Positions 1 to 8,854 are shown, numbered from the stretch's first letter. The stretch: 64,000 nucleotides of DNA from CAWARU01 sp963784575 (GCA_963784575.1 CAWARU010000001.1:1550001-1614000); one strand, 5' to 3'. Notes: a model not told the origin generated them from the sequence alone. A program made the numbers and translations.

Positions 1-577
1 AAAAGAATTTACCTTTAACAATATTAAACAAACCAATCGTAATCGCTTGCTTTGGCTCGATGACTGGGTCGATGGCATAAAAACGGGTCATACCGACTCT
101 GCTGGGTATTGCTTAGTCGCTTCTGGCATTAAAGATGGCATGCGCTTGATCTCAGTTGTCATGGGTGCAAAAAATGATAATGTCCGAAATGATGACACCA
201 ATAAACTGCTGAATTATGGATACCGTTTCTATGAAACCAAAATGCTCTATCCCAAGGGAACTCCGATACAACAAGCAAGAGTTTGGATGGGCAAGGAAAA
301 TTATATCGATCTTGGTGTTGATCAAGATTTTTATATCACTCTTGGCAAAGGTCAATACGATAGTCTAAAAGCAAATGTCACTATCGATAAAAACATAAAA
401 GCGCCCATTTTAGCCGGACAAAAACTCGGTGTATTGTCGGTCTTATTGGATGATAAGATCATCGCTGAAAAACCGATTATTGCAATGAAAGAAATCCCGG
501 AGGCAAATATATTCAGTCGTTTTTATGATTATATTGCCCTTTCATTCCTGAAACTCTGGCAAAGGATCACTGCTTGA
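1..577 (+). CDS. dacA: D-alanyl-D-alanine carboxypeptidase (PBP5/6 type), C-terminal part
   Basis: The window opens inside this gene; the frame is open from base 2, so no start is visible. The product trims the terminal D-Ala from peptidoglycan stem peptides in the periplasm. The visible part carries the conserved KTG box (VDGIKTGHTDSAGY), the third active-site motif of serine penicillin-binding proteins; the SxxK and SxN motifs lie upstream of the window. It continues through the all-beta C-terminal domain and ends in a short amphipathic helix (around FYDYIALSFLKLWQRI) of the kind that anchors PBP5/6 to the inner membrane. The stop codon overlaps a possible start of the next gene, which points to one operon dacA-dat-ybeD-lipB-lipA. 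Identification is secure from family resemblance over the whole visible length. Confidence 0.95.
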   Translation, partial: KEFTFNNIKQTNRNRLLWLDDWVDGIKTGHTDSAGYCLVASGIKDGMRLISVVMGAKNDNVRNDDTNKLLNYGYRFYETKMLYPKGTPIQQARVWMGKENYIDLGVDQDFYITLGKGQYDSLKANVTIDKNIKAPILAGQKLGVLSVLLDDKIIAEKPIIAMKEIPEANIFSRFYDYIALSFLKLWQRITA

Positions 578-585
578 CAGTCGCT

Positions 586-1479
586 ATGACAAAACAACCT
601 GCTATCGATGCAGATCTCAATACGAATGGCCCTATCGCCTATGTGAACGGAGAATATCTGCCGTCTGAAAAAGCACGCGTATCTCCCTTAGATCGCGGTT
701 TTGTGTTCGGTGATGGCGTCTATGAAGTTATACCTGTTCATAATGGCAAGCTGTTCTATTTAGATGCACATATCCGCCGCTTGAATCAAAGCTTACAAGG
801 GATCCGCATGGAGCCGCCTTTGGCTTTAGAGGAATGGCGGAAAATCTTGGAAAAATTGGTGCAAGAAAATGGTTACGGAGATCAATGGCTGTATCTTCAA
901 GTGACGCGCGGGGTTGAAGCAGTCCGAAATCATCAAATCCATGTCAACATTACCCCAACCATTTTCGCAATCAGCTATCCGAAAACACTTCGCAGCAAGG
1001 AAGAATGTGCAAAAGGCTATAAAGTCACCACAGTCACAGATATCCGCTGGAAGTACTGTCATATTAAAACGATTTCTAGATTAGCCTATATTCTCATGTA
1101 TCAAGAAGCAGTTGAAGGCGGCTATGATGAAGCCATCATTATCAATAATGGTCAAGCCTTGGAATGTACCAGTTGCAATATCTTTATTGTACGGCATGGT
1201 GTATTAATAACGCCGCCAAAATCGACCTTGCTCTTAAGTGGCATCACGCGAGATCGCATTTTGCAGCTCGCAGAAAAACATAAAATTCCCTATCGCGAAA
1301 CCAAAATTTCCGAACGGGATTTATTAAAAGCAGATGAGATCTGGATTACGAGTTCAATTCGAGGTGTCCTGCCAGTGGTTCAACTTGACACCACACCAGT
1401 GAATCAGGGTAATGCGGGACCTTTATGGAATAAAATGTGGGATTATAATGCCGAAGAAATTGCTGAATTTTCCATGTAA
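586..1479 (+). CDS. dat: D-amino-acid transaminase (class IV aminotransferase)
   Basis: PLP-dependent class IV aminotransferase, probably interconverting D-alanine and D-glutamate for peptidoglycan synthesis. Visible signatures are the N-terminal SPLDRGFVFGDGVYE block, the presumed Schiff-base lysine in CHIKTISRL, and the cofactor-phosphate region GQALECTSCNIF. I chose the ATG at 586; an in-frame TTG at 574 overlaps the dacA stop and would add four residues. The length (about 297 aa) is normal. Position directly after dacA supports the D-amino-acid assignment. A branched-chain aminotransferase of the same fold is the main alternative, but the SPLDRGF block and the neighbour fit D-AAT better. 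The 3' end overlaps the next gene by about 32 bases. Confidence 0.88.
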   Translation: MTKQPAIDADLNTNGPIAYVNGEYLPSEKARVSPLDRGFVFGDGVYEVIPVHNGKLFYLDAHIRRLNQSLQGIRMEPPLALEEWRKILEKLVQENGYGDQWLYLQVTRGVEAVRNHQIHVNITPTIFAISYPKTLRSKEECAKGYKVTTVTDIRWKYCHIKTISRLAYILMYQEAVEGGYDEAIIINNGQALECTSCNIFIVRHGVLITPPKSTLLLSGITRDRILQLAEKHKIPYRETKISERDLLKADEIWITSSIRGVLPVVQLDTTPVNQGNAGPLWNKMWDYNAEEIAEFSM

Positions 1480-1708
1480 CTTTCCCATTAAAATCATGGG
1501 TCTGCATGATGAAGAATTTGAGGGCATCGTGATTACGATCATCAATCAACATGTGCCAGATTTGGGAGAAGGTGCCATCACTGTCAAAGAAAGCAAGGGT
1601 GGTAAATATATTTCCATCACGGCCAATATTCGCGCCAGAAGCCAGGCTCAATTGGATGCTCTCTATATAGATCTGACAGCACATCCGAAAGTTTTGATGG
1701 TATTATAG
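1448..1708 (+). CDS. ybeD: YbeD/DUF493 family protein
   Basis: A small protein of 86 residues with the ferredoxin-like ACT-type fold of the YbeD family, starting MPKKLLNFPCNFPIKIMG and ending in KVLMVL like E. coli YbeD. The family sits between dacA and lipB in many gammaproteobacteria; its biochemical role is unsettled, possibly a small-molecule or lipoate-related regulator. I place the start at the ATG at 1448 because the resulting length matches the family; this start lies inside the end of dat. The stop overlaps the GTG start of lipB (TAGTG), so translation is probably coupled. Confidence 0.88.
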   Translation: MPKKLLNFPCNFPIKIMGLHDEEFEGIVITIINQHVPDLGEGAITVKESKGGKYISITANIRARSQAQLDALYIDLTAHPKVLMVL

Positions 1709-2445
1709 TGCGTGAAATCGCTCTTTTGGTTCGGGATTTAAACATGGTTCAGTATGAGGAAACCTTTGCTGCCATGAAACAACATGTCTTTGATAGAATC
1801 CAGCATAAAAACAATACCAAAGCTTGTGAAGCAGAGAATGAATCGAAGGATGAATCGCACGATGAATCGAACTATGAACCGGAAGATGAACTCTGGATCC
1901 TCGAACATCCTCCCGTATTCACTCAAGGCCAGGCTGGAAAGCCGGAACATTTACTCTCCAAAACCAGCATACCTGTCATTCAGAGCGATCGTGGCGGCCA
2001 AATCACCTACCATGGACCAGGACAAGTTGTGGTTTATATCTTAATGGATATCGTGCGTAAAGGATTTTCGATTCGCGATCTGGTGTGCCGCTTGGAACAA
2101 TCCATCATCCACTTTCTTGCCAAGCATCAAATAGAAGCATCTCGAAAAGCTGGTGCACCAGGTGTTTATGTCGGTGATGCAAAAATTGCGTCCATTGGTT
2201 TGCGAATCAAGAAAGGTATCAGCTATCACGGCTTAAGTTTTAATGTCGATATGGATCTCAAGCCTTTCGAACAAATAAATCCCTGTGGTTTTAGTGGACT
2301 AAAGCTGGTACAATTTCGTAATCTACTACAGTCTGAGACAACTGCTGTAACCACTGATTTAATTTCCTATACCAAAAAAAAATTAGTACAGGAACTTGCA
2401 ACAGGCTTAGAATATTCAAATATAGGAAAATATAAAGGTACTTAA
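1708..2445 (+). CDS. lipB: Lipoyl(octanoyl) transferase LipB
   Basis: Transfers octanoate from acyl-carrier protein to the lipoyl domains of 2-oxoacid dehydrogenases and the glycine cleavage system, the first step of lipoate synthesis in the cytoplasm. The RGGQITYHGPGQ block is intact, the catalytic lysine is K159 (GDAKIASIGLRI) and the catalytic cysteine is C193 (NPCGFSG). The start is GTG at 1708, overlapping the ybeD stop. Residues about 33-60 are an acidic Asn/Asp/Glu/Ser insert encoded by a degenerate 12-bp tandem repeat (1836-1885) that other LipB proteins lack. The rest of the protein is well conserved, so the enzyme is probably active. lipA follows two bases after the stop codon. Confidence 0.95.
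   Translation: MREIALLVRDLNMVQYEETFAAMKQHVFDRIQHKNNTKACEAENESKDESHDESNYEPEDELWILEHPPVFTQGQAGKPEHLLSKTSIPVIQSDRGGQITYHGPGQVVVYILMDIVRKGFSIRDLVCRLEQSIIHFLAKHQIEASRKAGAPGVYVGDAKIASIGLRIKKGISYHGLSFNVDMDLKPFEQINPCGFSGLKLVQFRNLLQSETTAVTTDLISYTKKKLVQELATGLEYSNIGKYKGT
1836..1885. repeat. Degenerate 12-bp tandem repeat inside lipB
   Basis: About four in-frame copies of a 12-base unit built around GATGAATCG, coding for NESK, DESH, DESN and YEPE. The unit keeps the reading frame, so copy-number change alters length only. The opposite and shifted frames show spurious Met-Asn-Arg repeats caused by the same DNA. Confidence 0.8.
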
Positions 2446-2447
2446 TT

Positions 2448-3428
2448 ATGGAAACCAACATCCCCAATTCAACCCCATTAGAAATTGATACCAGAAAAGA
2501 ACGAGCCCAAAGCAAAATGGCAAGGATCCCAATTAAAATCGAGCCCTCTACTCAATTCTTAAAAAAACCCGAATGGATTCGCATCCGCGCCAGCACCAAT
2601 GGCAAGGTCGAACGTCTGAAACAATTGCTTCGAGAGCATAAATTACACACTGTCTGCGAAGAGGCATCCTGTCCCAATTTAAATGAATGCTTCAGCCATG
2701 GCACGGCAACTTTCATGATCATGGGCGACAAGTGCACCAGGCGCTGCACCTTTTGTGATGTGGCACATGGCAAGCCAGATCCCCTCAACACTGAGGAACC
2801 CTTAAATGTTGCTAAAGCCATTCATATTCTTGGACTAAAATATGTCGTCATAACCTCCGTTGATCGTGACGATCTCCTCGATGGCGGTGCCCTACATTTT
2901 GCACATTGCATCCTGGAAGCTCGCAAACTCTGCCCCCAAACTAAAATCGAAATCTTAGTTCCTGATTTTCGTGGCCGCATGGAAGCTGCATTAGAAAATT
3001 TAAGCGTAGCACCGCCCGATGTTTTCAATCATAATCTGGAAACTGTGCCTCATCTTTACAAAGCAGTGCGTCCTGGATCTGATTATGCTTGGTCTTTAAA
3101 ACTCATCCAGCAATTTAAAGCACGATTTCCTCATATTCCAACGAAGTCTGGGCTTATGCTTGGGCTCGGAGAAACTGACGAAGAAATTATTGAAGTTCTA
3201 AAAGATTTGCGCGCTCACAATTGCGACATGCTGACACTTGGTCAATATCTTCAGCCAAGCAAATTCCACAGTCCGGTGCAGCGCTACGTTTCACCTGAAA
3301 CCTTCAAAAAGTTAGGTGATATTGCATTGGAACTCGGTTTTTTGAATGCGGCGAGCGGGCCTCTGGTGCGTTCTTCCTATCATGCAGATCTGCAAGCCCA
3401 AGGGCAACCGATCTCAGACCGCCCTTGA
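2448..3428 (+). CDS. lipA: Lipoyl synthase LipA (radical SAM)
   Basis: Inserts two sulfur atoms into protein-bound octanoyl groups to make lipoate. Both iron-sulfur cluster motifs are complete: the auxiliary cluster cysteines C70, C75 and C81 (CEEASCPNLNEC) and the radical-SAM CxxxCxxC at C96, C100 and C103 (CTRRCTFC). The conserved C-terminal RSSYHA serine motif is present. The length of 326 aa is typical, with an N-terminal extension of about 40 residues before the conserved core. It is the last gene of the plus-strand operon and converges on the minus-strand ankyrin gene, with only 13 bases between the stops and no clear terminator. Confidence 0.97.
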   Translation: METNIPNSTPLEIDTRKERAQSKMARIPIKIEPSTQFLKKPEWIRIRASTNGKVERLKQLLREHKLHTVCEEASCPNLNECFSHGTATFMIMGDKCTRRCTFCDVAHGKPDPLNTEEPLNVAKAIHILGLKYVVITSVDRDDLLDGGALHFAHCILEARKLCPQTKIEILVPDFRGRMEAALENLSVAPPDVFNHNLETVPHLYKAVRPGSDYAWSLKLIQQFKARFPHIPTKSGLMLGLGETDEEIIEVLKDLRAHNCDMLTLGQYLQPSKFHSPVQRYVSPETFKKLGDIALELGFLNAASGPLVRSSYHADLQAQGQPISDRP

Positions 3429-3441
3429 ACAGTTGCGCAAA

Positions 3442-4950
3442 TCAAACAAATGGCTTCTTAATAGGTGTTTTTTTACAAGAATCAGACTCCAGATCTGCAT
3501 CATCAGGCGATGCTGCTTCAGATGTCGCTCCTTCGACCAATCTAGTTTTGACCGCAGATGCAGAATAAGCCGTCATAATTTCTGCCACTTCGGCATCCGA
3601 TGCAGAAAATCTTACATCATCCGAACTAATCTCACTGCGAGCTTCTGAATGGGAAAGCGTATCAGAAAGGGTATGTGATTCTTCGATCTCTTTAGTATGC
3701 GCGCGACGTGAGGTTAATTCTGAATGATGTATTGTATCGGCATCAAAATCTTTTCGTGTGATGGGAGGTAAATGAGGTATCTCATCACTCAATTTCCTCG
3801 CCAAGGGTCGAACCCCAAGGTTTACGGGCGCTACTGGCACGGGCTTTGATAGTGCAGGGAGGGTAGATTGCTTGCTACTCGTTGATTTCTCTGTCATTTT
3901 CCCCAAGCTCGGAAAAGTGTTTTGAAGTTCCTTTAGGGTTTTAACACAGTCTTCCATTTTCAGTGTAAGGGGCATCGAAAAAGTATTGGCACCATTTCTA
4001 ATCAATTCATCTACTATCTTTTGCCGAATTTCCAGTTTAATATCTTTATCCTTACTCGTATTAAATAATATATGCCCTAAGGCTGTGTTTTCACCATCGT
4101 GACGATTAATGTCAAATCTCTCTTCCGATTTCAAAAAGGTAGAATTATTGTGCGCTAATAATTTTTTAATAATTCCAATATGCGGATATTCGAAACAAAC
4201 AAAGCTCAGAATATTTGGATAATAGAACTGTTTTGTGACCGGATTCAGTAAGCAAAGGATTCCATTAATTGCTGCTTTATGCGAAAGCAACTCAAAGACA
4301 ATATTTTCATGTCCATGCCTCGCCGCATAGGATAATGCCGAAAAATACTTTGCTGATTTAAAATTAATAGTATTGATATCAATTCTTTTTTCATCCAATA
4401 AATACCTTACAATCTTTAACTGTCCGCAAGCAGCGGCTGTCATTAAGGCGGTCCCCAACCATTTAGATTTTGCTGTGTAAGGTATATCCCTACTTTTAAC
4501 CCCCAGAACAACACCATCTATACTCGGAACATATTCAGGACAGAATAATTTTGCATTAAATTCCCGATTAAAATCGATGCTGTTGAGCTCTGCGCCATCT
4601 GCTAGTGCTTTTATAAAATTTTGTAAATTGCCTTCTTTTGCTGCTGCAATTAATAATCGATTTTGATCCCTTTGTTCTCGATCTTTTTTAACAGACTTTT
4701 CCAAAAGATCATTTACAAAAAGATCGTGGTCTTTTTTATATTTGTTCGAATCAAAAGCCGCGACTTTTTGCAAAACAGGATCCGCGCCTTGTTGCAAAAC
4801 ACCAGTATCTTGAATTTTTTCTTGAGATCTTCTTTTCAAATCACTTGCTTTTTGAATTTTCTCCAGAGATCTTCCTTCTCTTAATACTTTAACTATTGCA
4901 CCTCCAGTTCTATCCACTTTTTTAAGGTGATCTTCCCCGACAGTACTCAT
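3442..4950 (-). CDS. Ankyrin-repeat protein, candidate secreted effector (502 aa)
   Basis: No known enzyme domain. The first 95 residues are highly charged (many Lys/Glu/Gln) and probably helical. Residues about 97-330 hold ankyrin-type repeats (for example GTALMTAAACGQLKIVRYLL and ALSYAARHGHENIVFELLSH), two of them with long insertions. The last 170 residues are Ser/Thr/Glu-rich and probably disordered. The start is firm: AGGAG lies just upstream of the ATG at 4950. The protein ends CKKTPIKKPFV, matching the basic-x-Phe-x ending shared by several proteins in this window. Ankyrin proteins of Legionella and Coxiella are often Dot/Icm substrates; secretion here is inference. Confidence 0.85.
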   Translation of the reverse strand: MSTVGEDHLKKVDRTGGAIVKVLREGRSLEKIQKASDLKRRSQEKIQDTGVLQQGADPVLQKVAAFDSNKYKKDHDLFVNDLLEKSVKKDREQRDQNRLLIAAAKEGNLQNFIKALADGAELNSIDFNREFNAKLFCPEYVPSIDGVVLGVKSRDIPYTAKSKWLGTALMTAAACGQLKIVRYLLDEKRIDINTINFKSAKYFSALSYAARHGHENIVFELLSHKAAINGILCLLNPVTKQFYYPNILSFVCFEYPHIGIIKKLLAHNNSTFLKSEERFDINRHDGENTALGHILFNTSKDKDIKLEIRQKIVDELIRNGANTFSMPLTLKMEDCVKTLKELQNTFPSLGKMTEKSTSSKQSTLPALSKPVPVAPVNLGVRPLARKLSDEIPHLPPITRKDFDADTIHHSELTSRRAHTKEIEESHTLSDTLSHSEARSEISSDDVRFSASDAEVAEIMTAYSASAVKTRLVEGATSEAASPDDADLESDSCKKTPIKKPFV

Positions 4951-5000
4951 TGATAACTCCTAATCAAATTATTTAATGACTTTAAGTTTGAATGCTAAGT

Positions 5001-5020
5001 CTAGGGTAATCCCTAGTTTT
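5001..5020. other. Perfect small inverted repeat
   Basis: CTAGGG-TAAT-CCCTAG followed by a short T run, in the gap between two minus-strand genes. Read on the plus strand it looks like a weak terminator, but no plus-strand gene precedes it. On the minus strand there is no T run, so an operator or chance palindrome is equally possible. Confidence 0.3.
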
Positions 5021-5137
5021 TCAATCAAGTATAATTTGATCCATAATGAGGAGCAAGAGATTTATTAACCCTTGGCAAGCTAGATCGCCAAGATTTCAAA
5101 TCGCAGCAAGTACATTAGATTTACAGAAGTTGCTGTA

Positions 5138-6211
5138 CTAAAATTCCTGTACGGGACGTTTTACAGAAACCTCTATCACTGTGCTGGCTGCAACACCGCT
5201 CAACTTTTTATCTTTCTTTCTACAACGACTACAGTATAAAAATTGCCATAGCCAATTTCCCTTCTGCTTCTTTTCTTTATCTTTGTGTTTATATTTATCT
5301 CTCTCTTCATCTTTGACTTTTTCTTTTTTTTCTTCTCTAGCTTGGTCTTCTTGTCCATCTATTTTGTGTTTGTTTTGAATTTTATCAGCCTCTCTAACCC
5401 TTACTGTGCTGTCAAGAGACACCACACTCACTTCTCCGAGCGATACATGTGATCTTTGTCTTTTATGTTGCAGCATTTGAAAACTATCATCCCTTTCTTG
5501 TTGTTGCTTCCTCTCTGTTACTTCCCCAGATATAGGCATATCTGGCAAGGATAGACTCCGCCTTGCTTTTGCTTCCAACATACTTATTGATCTTCGATGG
5601 TTCCGTGTAAATTGTTCGTATTGTGAGAATTGCTGAGTTTTCTCAGCTACCCCTTCACCCTGCATTTTCTCTGCAATAAACTCTTCTCTAGTACCTGTAT
5701 ATCTTGTAATCGCAAGCTGCTCATAGGGTGGCCACTCATGATCGCGCCCTTCTTCTAAGAATTGCATCAATTGTTGATGCACATCAAACATAGAGCCAAA
5801 TATTGCTCTCGCATATTCATCGGATTCCTCAAAACTTTCCGGAACTATTTTATTTTGTTGTTGAGTATGTACGATACAAATCAATTGAATGAAGCTATTA
5901 AAAAATATATTAAAATTTGTAAAACAAACATTGCTATTCAAATAAATAATTCTTCGTGTTTTCTCCAAACCAAAGCCGCCAAAATTACTCATGTTGCTTC
6001 TAAAGACAACTTCAATAGTTTCTTTTTTCAACATCTGTTGAATCATCCCAATTAAATTTTTGCTTTTCTCAATATGATTCAGAATTTTTTGAATAAGGCT
6101 TCCAAAATCTGCAGTATTTATTATACACGGATGTGGACATTTAAATCGTAACGTGGGCAGAGCAGTTGCAAAAAATGCTAAATATGGTTCCCTAACAAAT
6201 GACATTTCCAT
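5138..6211 (-). CDS. Orphan hypothetical protein with Lys/Glu-rich tail (357 aa)
   Basis: I recognise no domain. The first 110 residues look globular, with several cysteines and hydrophobic stretches. A Gln/Glu/Arg-rich middle follows, and then a long highly charged segment (about residues 285-320, dense in Lys/Glu/Asp) that would form a single helix or coiled coil. A Cys-containing basic patch (QFLYCSRCRKKDKK) comes near the C terminus, with the ending VKRPVQEF. AAAGGAG lies about 11 bases before the ATG at 6211, an adequate ribosome site. It has the same orientation as the ankyrin gene downstream, 187 bases away. The composition resembles effector-like proteins of intracellular Legionellales, but no function can be assigned. 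Confidence 0.7.
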   Translation of the reverse strand: MEMSFVREPYLAFFATALPTLRFKCPHPCIINTADFGSLIQKILNHIEKSKNLIGMIQQMLKKETIEVVFRSNMSNFGGFGLEKTRRIIYLNSNVCFTNFNIFFNSFIQLICIVHTQQQNKIVPESFEESDEYARAIFGSMFDVHQQLMQFLEEGRDHEWPPYEQLAITRYTGTREEFIAEKMQGEGVAEKTQQFSQYEQFTRNHRRSISMLEAKARRSLSLPDMPISGEVTERKQQQERDDSFQMLQHKRQRSHVSLGEVSVVSLDSTVRVREADKIQNKHKIDGQEDQAREEKKEKVKDEERDKYKHKDKEKKQKGNWLWQFLYCSRCRKKDKKLSGVAASTVIEVSVKRPVQEF

Positions 6212-6629
6212 AATACTTCATACTCCTTTCATGAAAATAAATATATAGCCTTCCTCGCACCTTGCCGAGCCAGCATTTTTTTCCGTTTGTTCAGATTTGG
6301 AACCGAAACAACACAAACCATTATAGGTCTAAAAAAATCGATTATTACAATAAGATTAGTAGCAAGCCAAATGACCTGAACTTCAGGGTCAATCTCCCGA
6401 ACCCCCTAGCTTTTCCAGAGTTGCGGCTCCGCCGCTTCTCATCAAATGTTGCGCTGCCGCACAGTATTGATGTGCTTCTCGCAAGTATCATAATACCTGG
6501 AAATTAAGTCAAACTTCGCACAGAAATTCTGGGGTTATATTTACCCCATTATCTTCAAGGTTATTCATCAATGATATATATCAAAATTAAATTTATTGCA
6601 TAAAAATAATCTGGTATTAAAATTATAAT
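6212..6629. other. Intergenic stretch without a supported gene
   Basis: AT-rich except for a patch at about 6415-6470 rich in GCGGC/GCCGC that can form short hairpins. An 81-codon plus-strand frame at 6262-6507 has no ribosome site and no recognisable content. I see nothing else. Confidence 0.5.
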
Positions 6630-6805
6630 ATGAAGAGCATTTTATTTACAGGCGCAGGTTTTAGTGCAAATTTTGGCGGGCCATTGGCAAGAGAAATCTC
6701 GAATTTGATTTTCAATAATCCCATTGTACAAAATAATAAAATACTTAGAGAAGCTTTATAAAAAATTTTGATTATGAACAGGTCCATACAAGGGTACAAA
6801 CTTAA
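6630..6805 (+). pseudogene. SIR2-like domain protein, N-terminal remnant
   Basis: The ATG at 6630 opens a 43-codon frame beginning MKSILFTGAGFSANFGGPLA, which is the NAD-binding GAGxSxxxG start typical of bacterial SIR2-family proteins, many of which are antiphage NADases. The frame stops at 6759-6761. A one-base shift then gives KNFDYEQVHTRVQT, which fits the FDYE segment usual shortly after this start, before stopping at 6803-6805. The rest of the gene is missing. The SIR2 assignment rests on motif recognition only. Confidence 0.6.
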
Positions 6806-6864
6806 TGGTATCAATTAAAGTAATTGATACGGCTACAATCTTTTTTGGTATGAGCCACACGTCC

Positions 6865-7545
6865 CTACGGATAATTACTGTAAATTAATTCTAGCGATTT
6901 ATCATTGATAATACTTTCGGGGGTTATGATATTATCTTCCATAACTCTGTTCCAACACTGTTCAAATGAAACACTTTTTCCTTGGCAAAGGGGATGGCTT
7001 TTATAACGTTTTTCAAAAAGGGATCGAACCACAAAATTATCGACATCTAAAGTTTTTATTTTCTGCAGTGCGCCAAGGGGCAGCCCAGATCTCTTGTAAG
7101 CCAGGTAAACCAATCCACTGCAATACGCCTTCTTTTCCATGTTTGCAGTGGTAAAATGCTTGTCATAGGGTAATTTCAGCATGTTCTGGGCTTCGTGAAC
7201 AATTTGATTGCGTTGTTTTGGAGTCAAGCCACGGAATCTGTAAACAGCATATCTCTTAAATTTGCCGCGGTTAATCCATTTTTCCAAAGGCGTTCTAGAT
7301 ACCACCCCAATGGCTTCGATGACATTGAGTTTGATATTGCTATTTTCAATGATACCCATGTGAGAATAGAGACTTTTTGTGGCCCAAAGTATGGCAAAGG
7401 ATTGATTAGAGGTGGAGGTGTGGAAAATGATATCTCCAGACTGGAATTTTGGTAAGGGATTGCTTGCATTTAAAGAAAAAATGATGGTGATGCATAAGAT
7501 TGCGATTGAGAAAAAGAAAGCGCTTAATTTTTTCCATTTTTTCAT
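6865..7545 (-). CDS. YiiX/YebB-like permuted papain-fold hydrolase (C92-type)
   Basis: Residues 6-27 form a signal peptide or membrane anchor, so the enzyme is exported or periplasmic-facing. The conserved residues of the YaeF/YiiX permuted NlpC/P60 family are visible in the expected order: H62 (YSHMGII), E77 (VIEAIG) and C142 (YCSGLVY). Family members are thiol hydrolases proposed to act on amide or ester bonds of lipids or cell-wall material; the substrate here is unknown. The length of 226 aa is normal. It stands alone on the minus strand, downstream of rimI with an 85-base gap. Confidence 0.85.
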   Translation of the reverse strand: MKKWKKLSAFFFSIAILCITIIFSLNASNPLPKFQSGDIIFHTSTSNQSFAILWATKSLYSHMGIIENSNIKLNVIEAIGVVSRTPLEKWINRGKFKRYAVYRFRGLTPKQRNQIVHEAQNMLKLPYDKHFTTANMEKKAYCSGLVYLAYKRSGLPLGALQKIKTLDVDNFVVRSLFEKRYKSHPLCQGKSVSFEQCWNRVMEDNIITPESIINDKSLELIYSNYP

Positions 7546-7630
7546 GAAAGAATCACTTCCATCAGATCTTGGACTTATCTAGTCAGAGATTCATCTAGGG
7601 CGTTCCAGACCAGAGCCAAAACGCTAGCCG

Positions 7631-8092
7631 CTATTCTTTTACTACAGTGTCCCGTAAATCTTTAGACAACACCAAAGCATCTTCGCGGCCATCTTTATGA
7701 GGATAATAATCTTTTCGTTCAGAAATCTGCAAAAATCCGAGTTTCTTATAAAGATCTTGCGCACCAAGATTTGAGAGGCGCACTTCCAAGTAAACTGAAT
7801 TAGCTTTTCCGTAGCGGCATTGTTGCACCAAATGTTTCATCAAACGCAGTCCTAGGCCTTTGCGTTGATATTCTGGTTTGATGCAGACATTCAAGATATG
7901 ACCTTCTTCGGCGGAGATTGATACCAGCCCATAACCAGCAATTGTTGTTTCATCTTCCAGCACCCAGCAGCCATAGCCAACTTTAATGCAATCGCTAAAA
8001 ATGCTGGCAGTCCAAGGGAATTCGCATACCACGTTTTCGATGGCCATGACCCCATCCACATCTTCTTGCTGCATTCTACGTATTATGATCAT
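7631..8092 (-). CDS. rimI: [Ribosomal protein S18]-alanine N-acetyltransferase RimI
   Basis: A GNAT-fold acetyltransferase modifying the N-terminal alanine of ribosomal protein S18. The acetyl-CoA loop is visible (EYQRKGLGLRLMKHLV), as are the characteristic EVRLSNLGAQDLYKKLGF and KDYYPHKDGREDALVLS segments that are diagnostic for RimI. The length of 153 aa is typical. It follows the holD-like gene in the same direction, as in the E. coli holD-rimI operon. Confidence 0.93.
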   Translation of the reverse strand: MIIIRRMQQEDVDGVMAIENVVCEFPWTASIFSDCIKVGYGCWVLEDETTIAGYGLVSISAEEGHILNVCIKPEYQRKGLGLRLMKHLVQQCRYGKANSVYLEVRLSNLGAQDLYKKLGFLQISERKDYYPHKDGREDALVLSKDLRDTVVKE

Positions 8093-8171
8093 TATTTTCT
8101 CTTACTACCTTATTCAGTCTACCTTTTTTAATCCAATTCCACTTTATTTAACTTTTCTGTTTTCCAAATTT

Positions 8172-8819
8172 TCAATAACCTTCAAGATTTTCCAGCACTT
8201 CTTTAAGTTCTAGTAACTCACGATAAGCCTGCTTCTTTTTTTGTGGCTCCCTCCAGAGTTCATTAGGATGATACGTCACTTTCAGGGTAAATGGCAATGG
8301 GAAAGGCAGACTTTCCTTTGCTTGTCCCAATATCGCCCCCAGTTCAGAACCTAACACCAATACCGTTTTTGGACACCAAGTTATCAAAGAATTTAACAAA
8401 TGAACACTATCGATATTTTCAAGACCCTCGTTCTCTTTAAGATTCAGTTCCCTGATGGAGCTTGTACAATAGCTGTCGGCATTTAAATTCAAGACCTTTA
8501 ACATTCCCTCAAATATTTTTTGACATTCGGGTTCTTGCCTACCCTGGGGATCGGTCAAAGAAGATTGTAACAGCACCCAGCATCGCGCATTGAGCTTTTG
8601 CACAAAAGGCATCATGCTTGATTGATGAGTATTTACACTGGAATGATCTACAAATTCATTCACCAGTTTATTAAAATCATTATTAAAATCATTTCTATCG
8701 CAAGTATGAGAGGCAGCTAAAGGCAGAAAATGTGGATCTCGCTTTTTCCAAACCACAATGCCAAGGGCATCTAGAATCTCAAACTGTTTCTGTCGCATTT
8801 GATATTCTTTTATATTCAT
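8172..8819 (-). CDS. holD: Probable DNA polymerase III psi subunit (HolD-like)
   Basis: A 215-residue protein. The N-terminal helix (QFEILDALGIVVWKKRDP) resembles the psi peptide that binds chi and leads into the clamp loader. The C-terminal half, with VLVLGSELGAILGQ and a HPNELWREPQKKKQA motif, has the uracil-glycosylase-like fold seen in long HolD proteins. Position immediately upstream of rimI matches the conserved holD-rimI order, the strongest support. A stand-alone uracil-DNA-glycosylase-fold protein is the alternative. The ATG at 8819 has no strong ribosome site in front. Confidence 0.62.
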   Translation of the reverse strand: MNIKEYQMRQKQFEILDALGIVVWKKRDPHFLPLAASHTCDRNDFNNDFNKLVNEFVDHSSVNTHQSSMMPFVQKLNARCWVLLQSSLTDPQGRQEPECQKIFEGMLKVLNLNADSYCTSSIRELNLKENEGLENIDSVHLLNSLITWCPKTVLVLGSELGAILGQAKESLPFPLPFTLKVTYHPNELWREPQKKKQAYRELLELKEVLENLEGY

Positions 8820-8854
8820 AAATTCAAATATTCATATTTTCATTAATAATCAGT

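Noticed and set aside
1784..2044. Plus-strand frame with Met-Asn-Arg repeats
   Set aside because: It is the shifted reading of the 12-bp repeat in lipB; lipB is conserved in the other frame.
5001..5020. Intrinsic terminator
   Set aside because: The T run is on the strand without an upstream gene, so I list it only as an inverted repeat.
6262..6507. 81-codon plus-strand frame
   Set aside because: No ribosome site, no recognisable domain, odd composition; the region looks like decayed intergenic DNA.
6623..6814. Minus-strand frame of 63 codons
   Set aside because: It is antisense to the SIR2-like remnant, which has recognisable family sequence.
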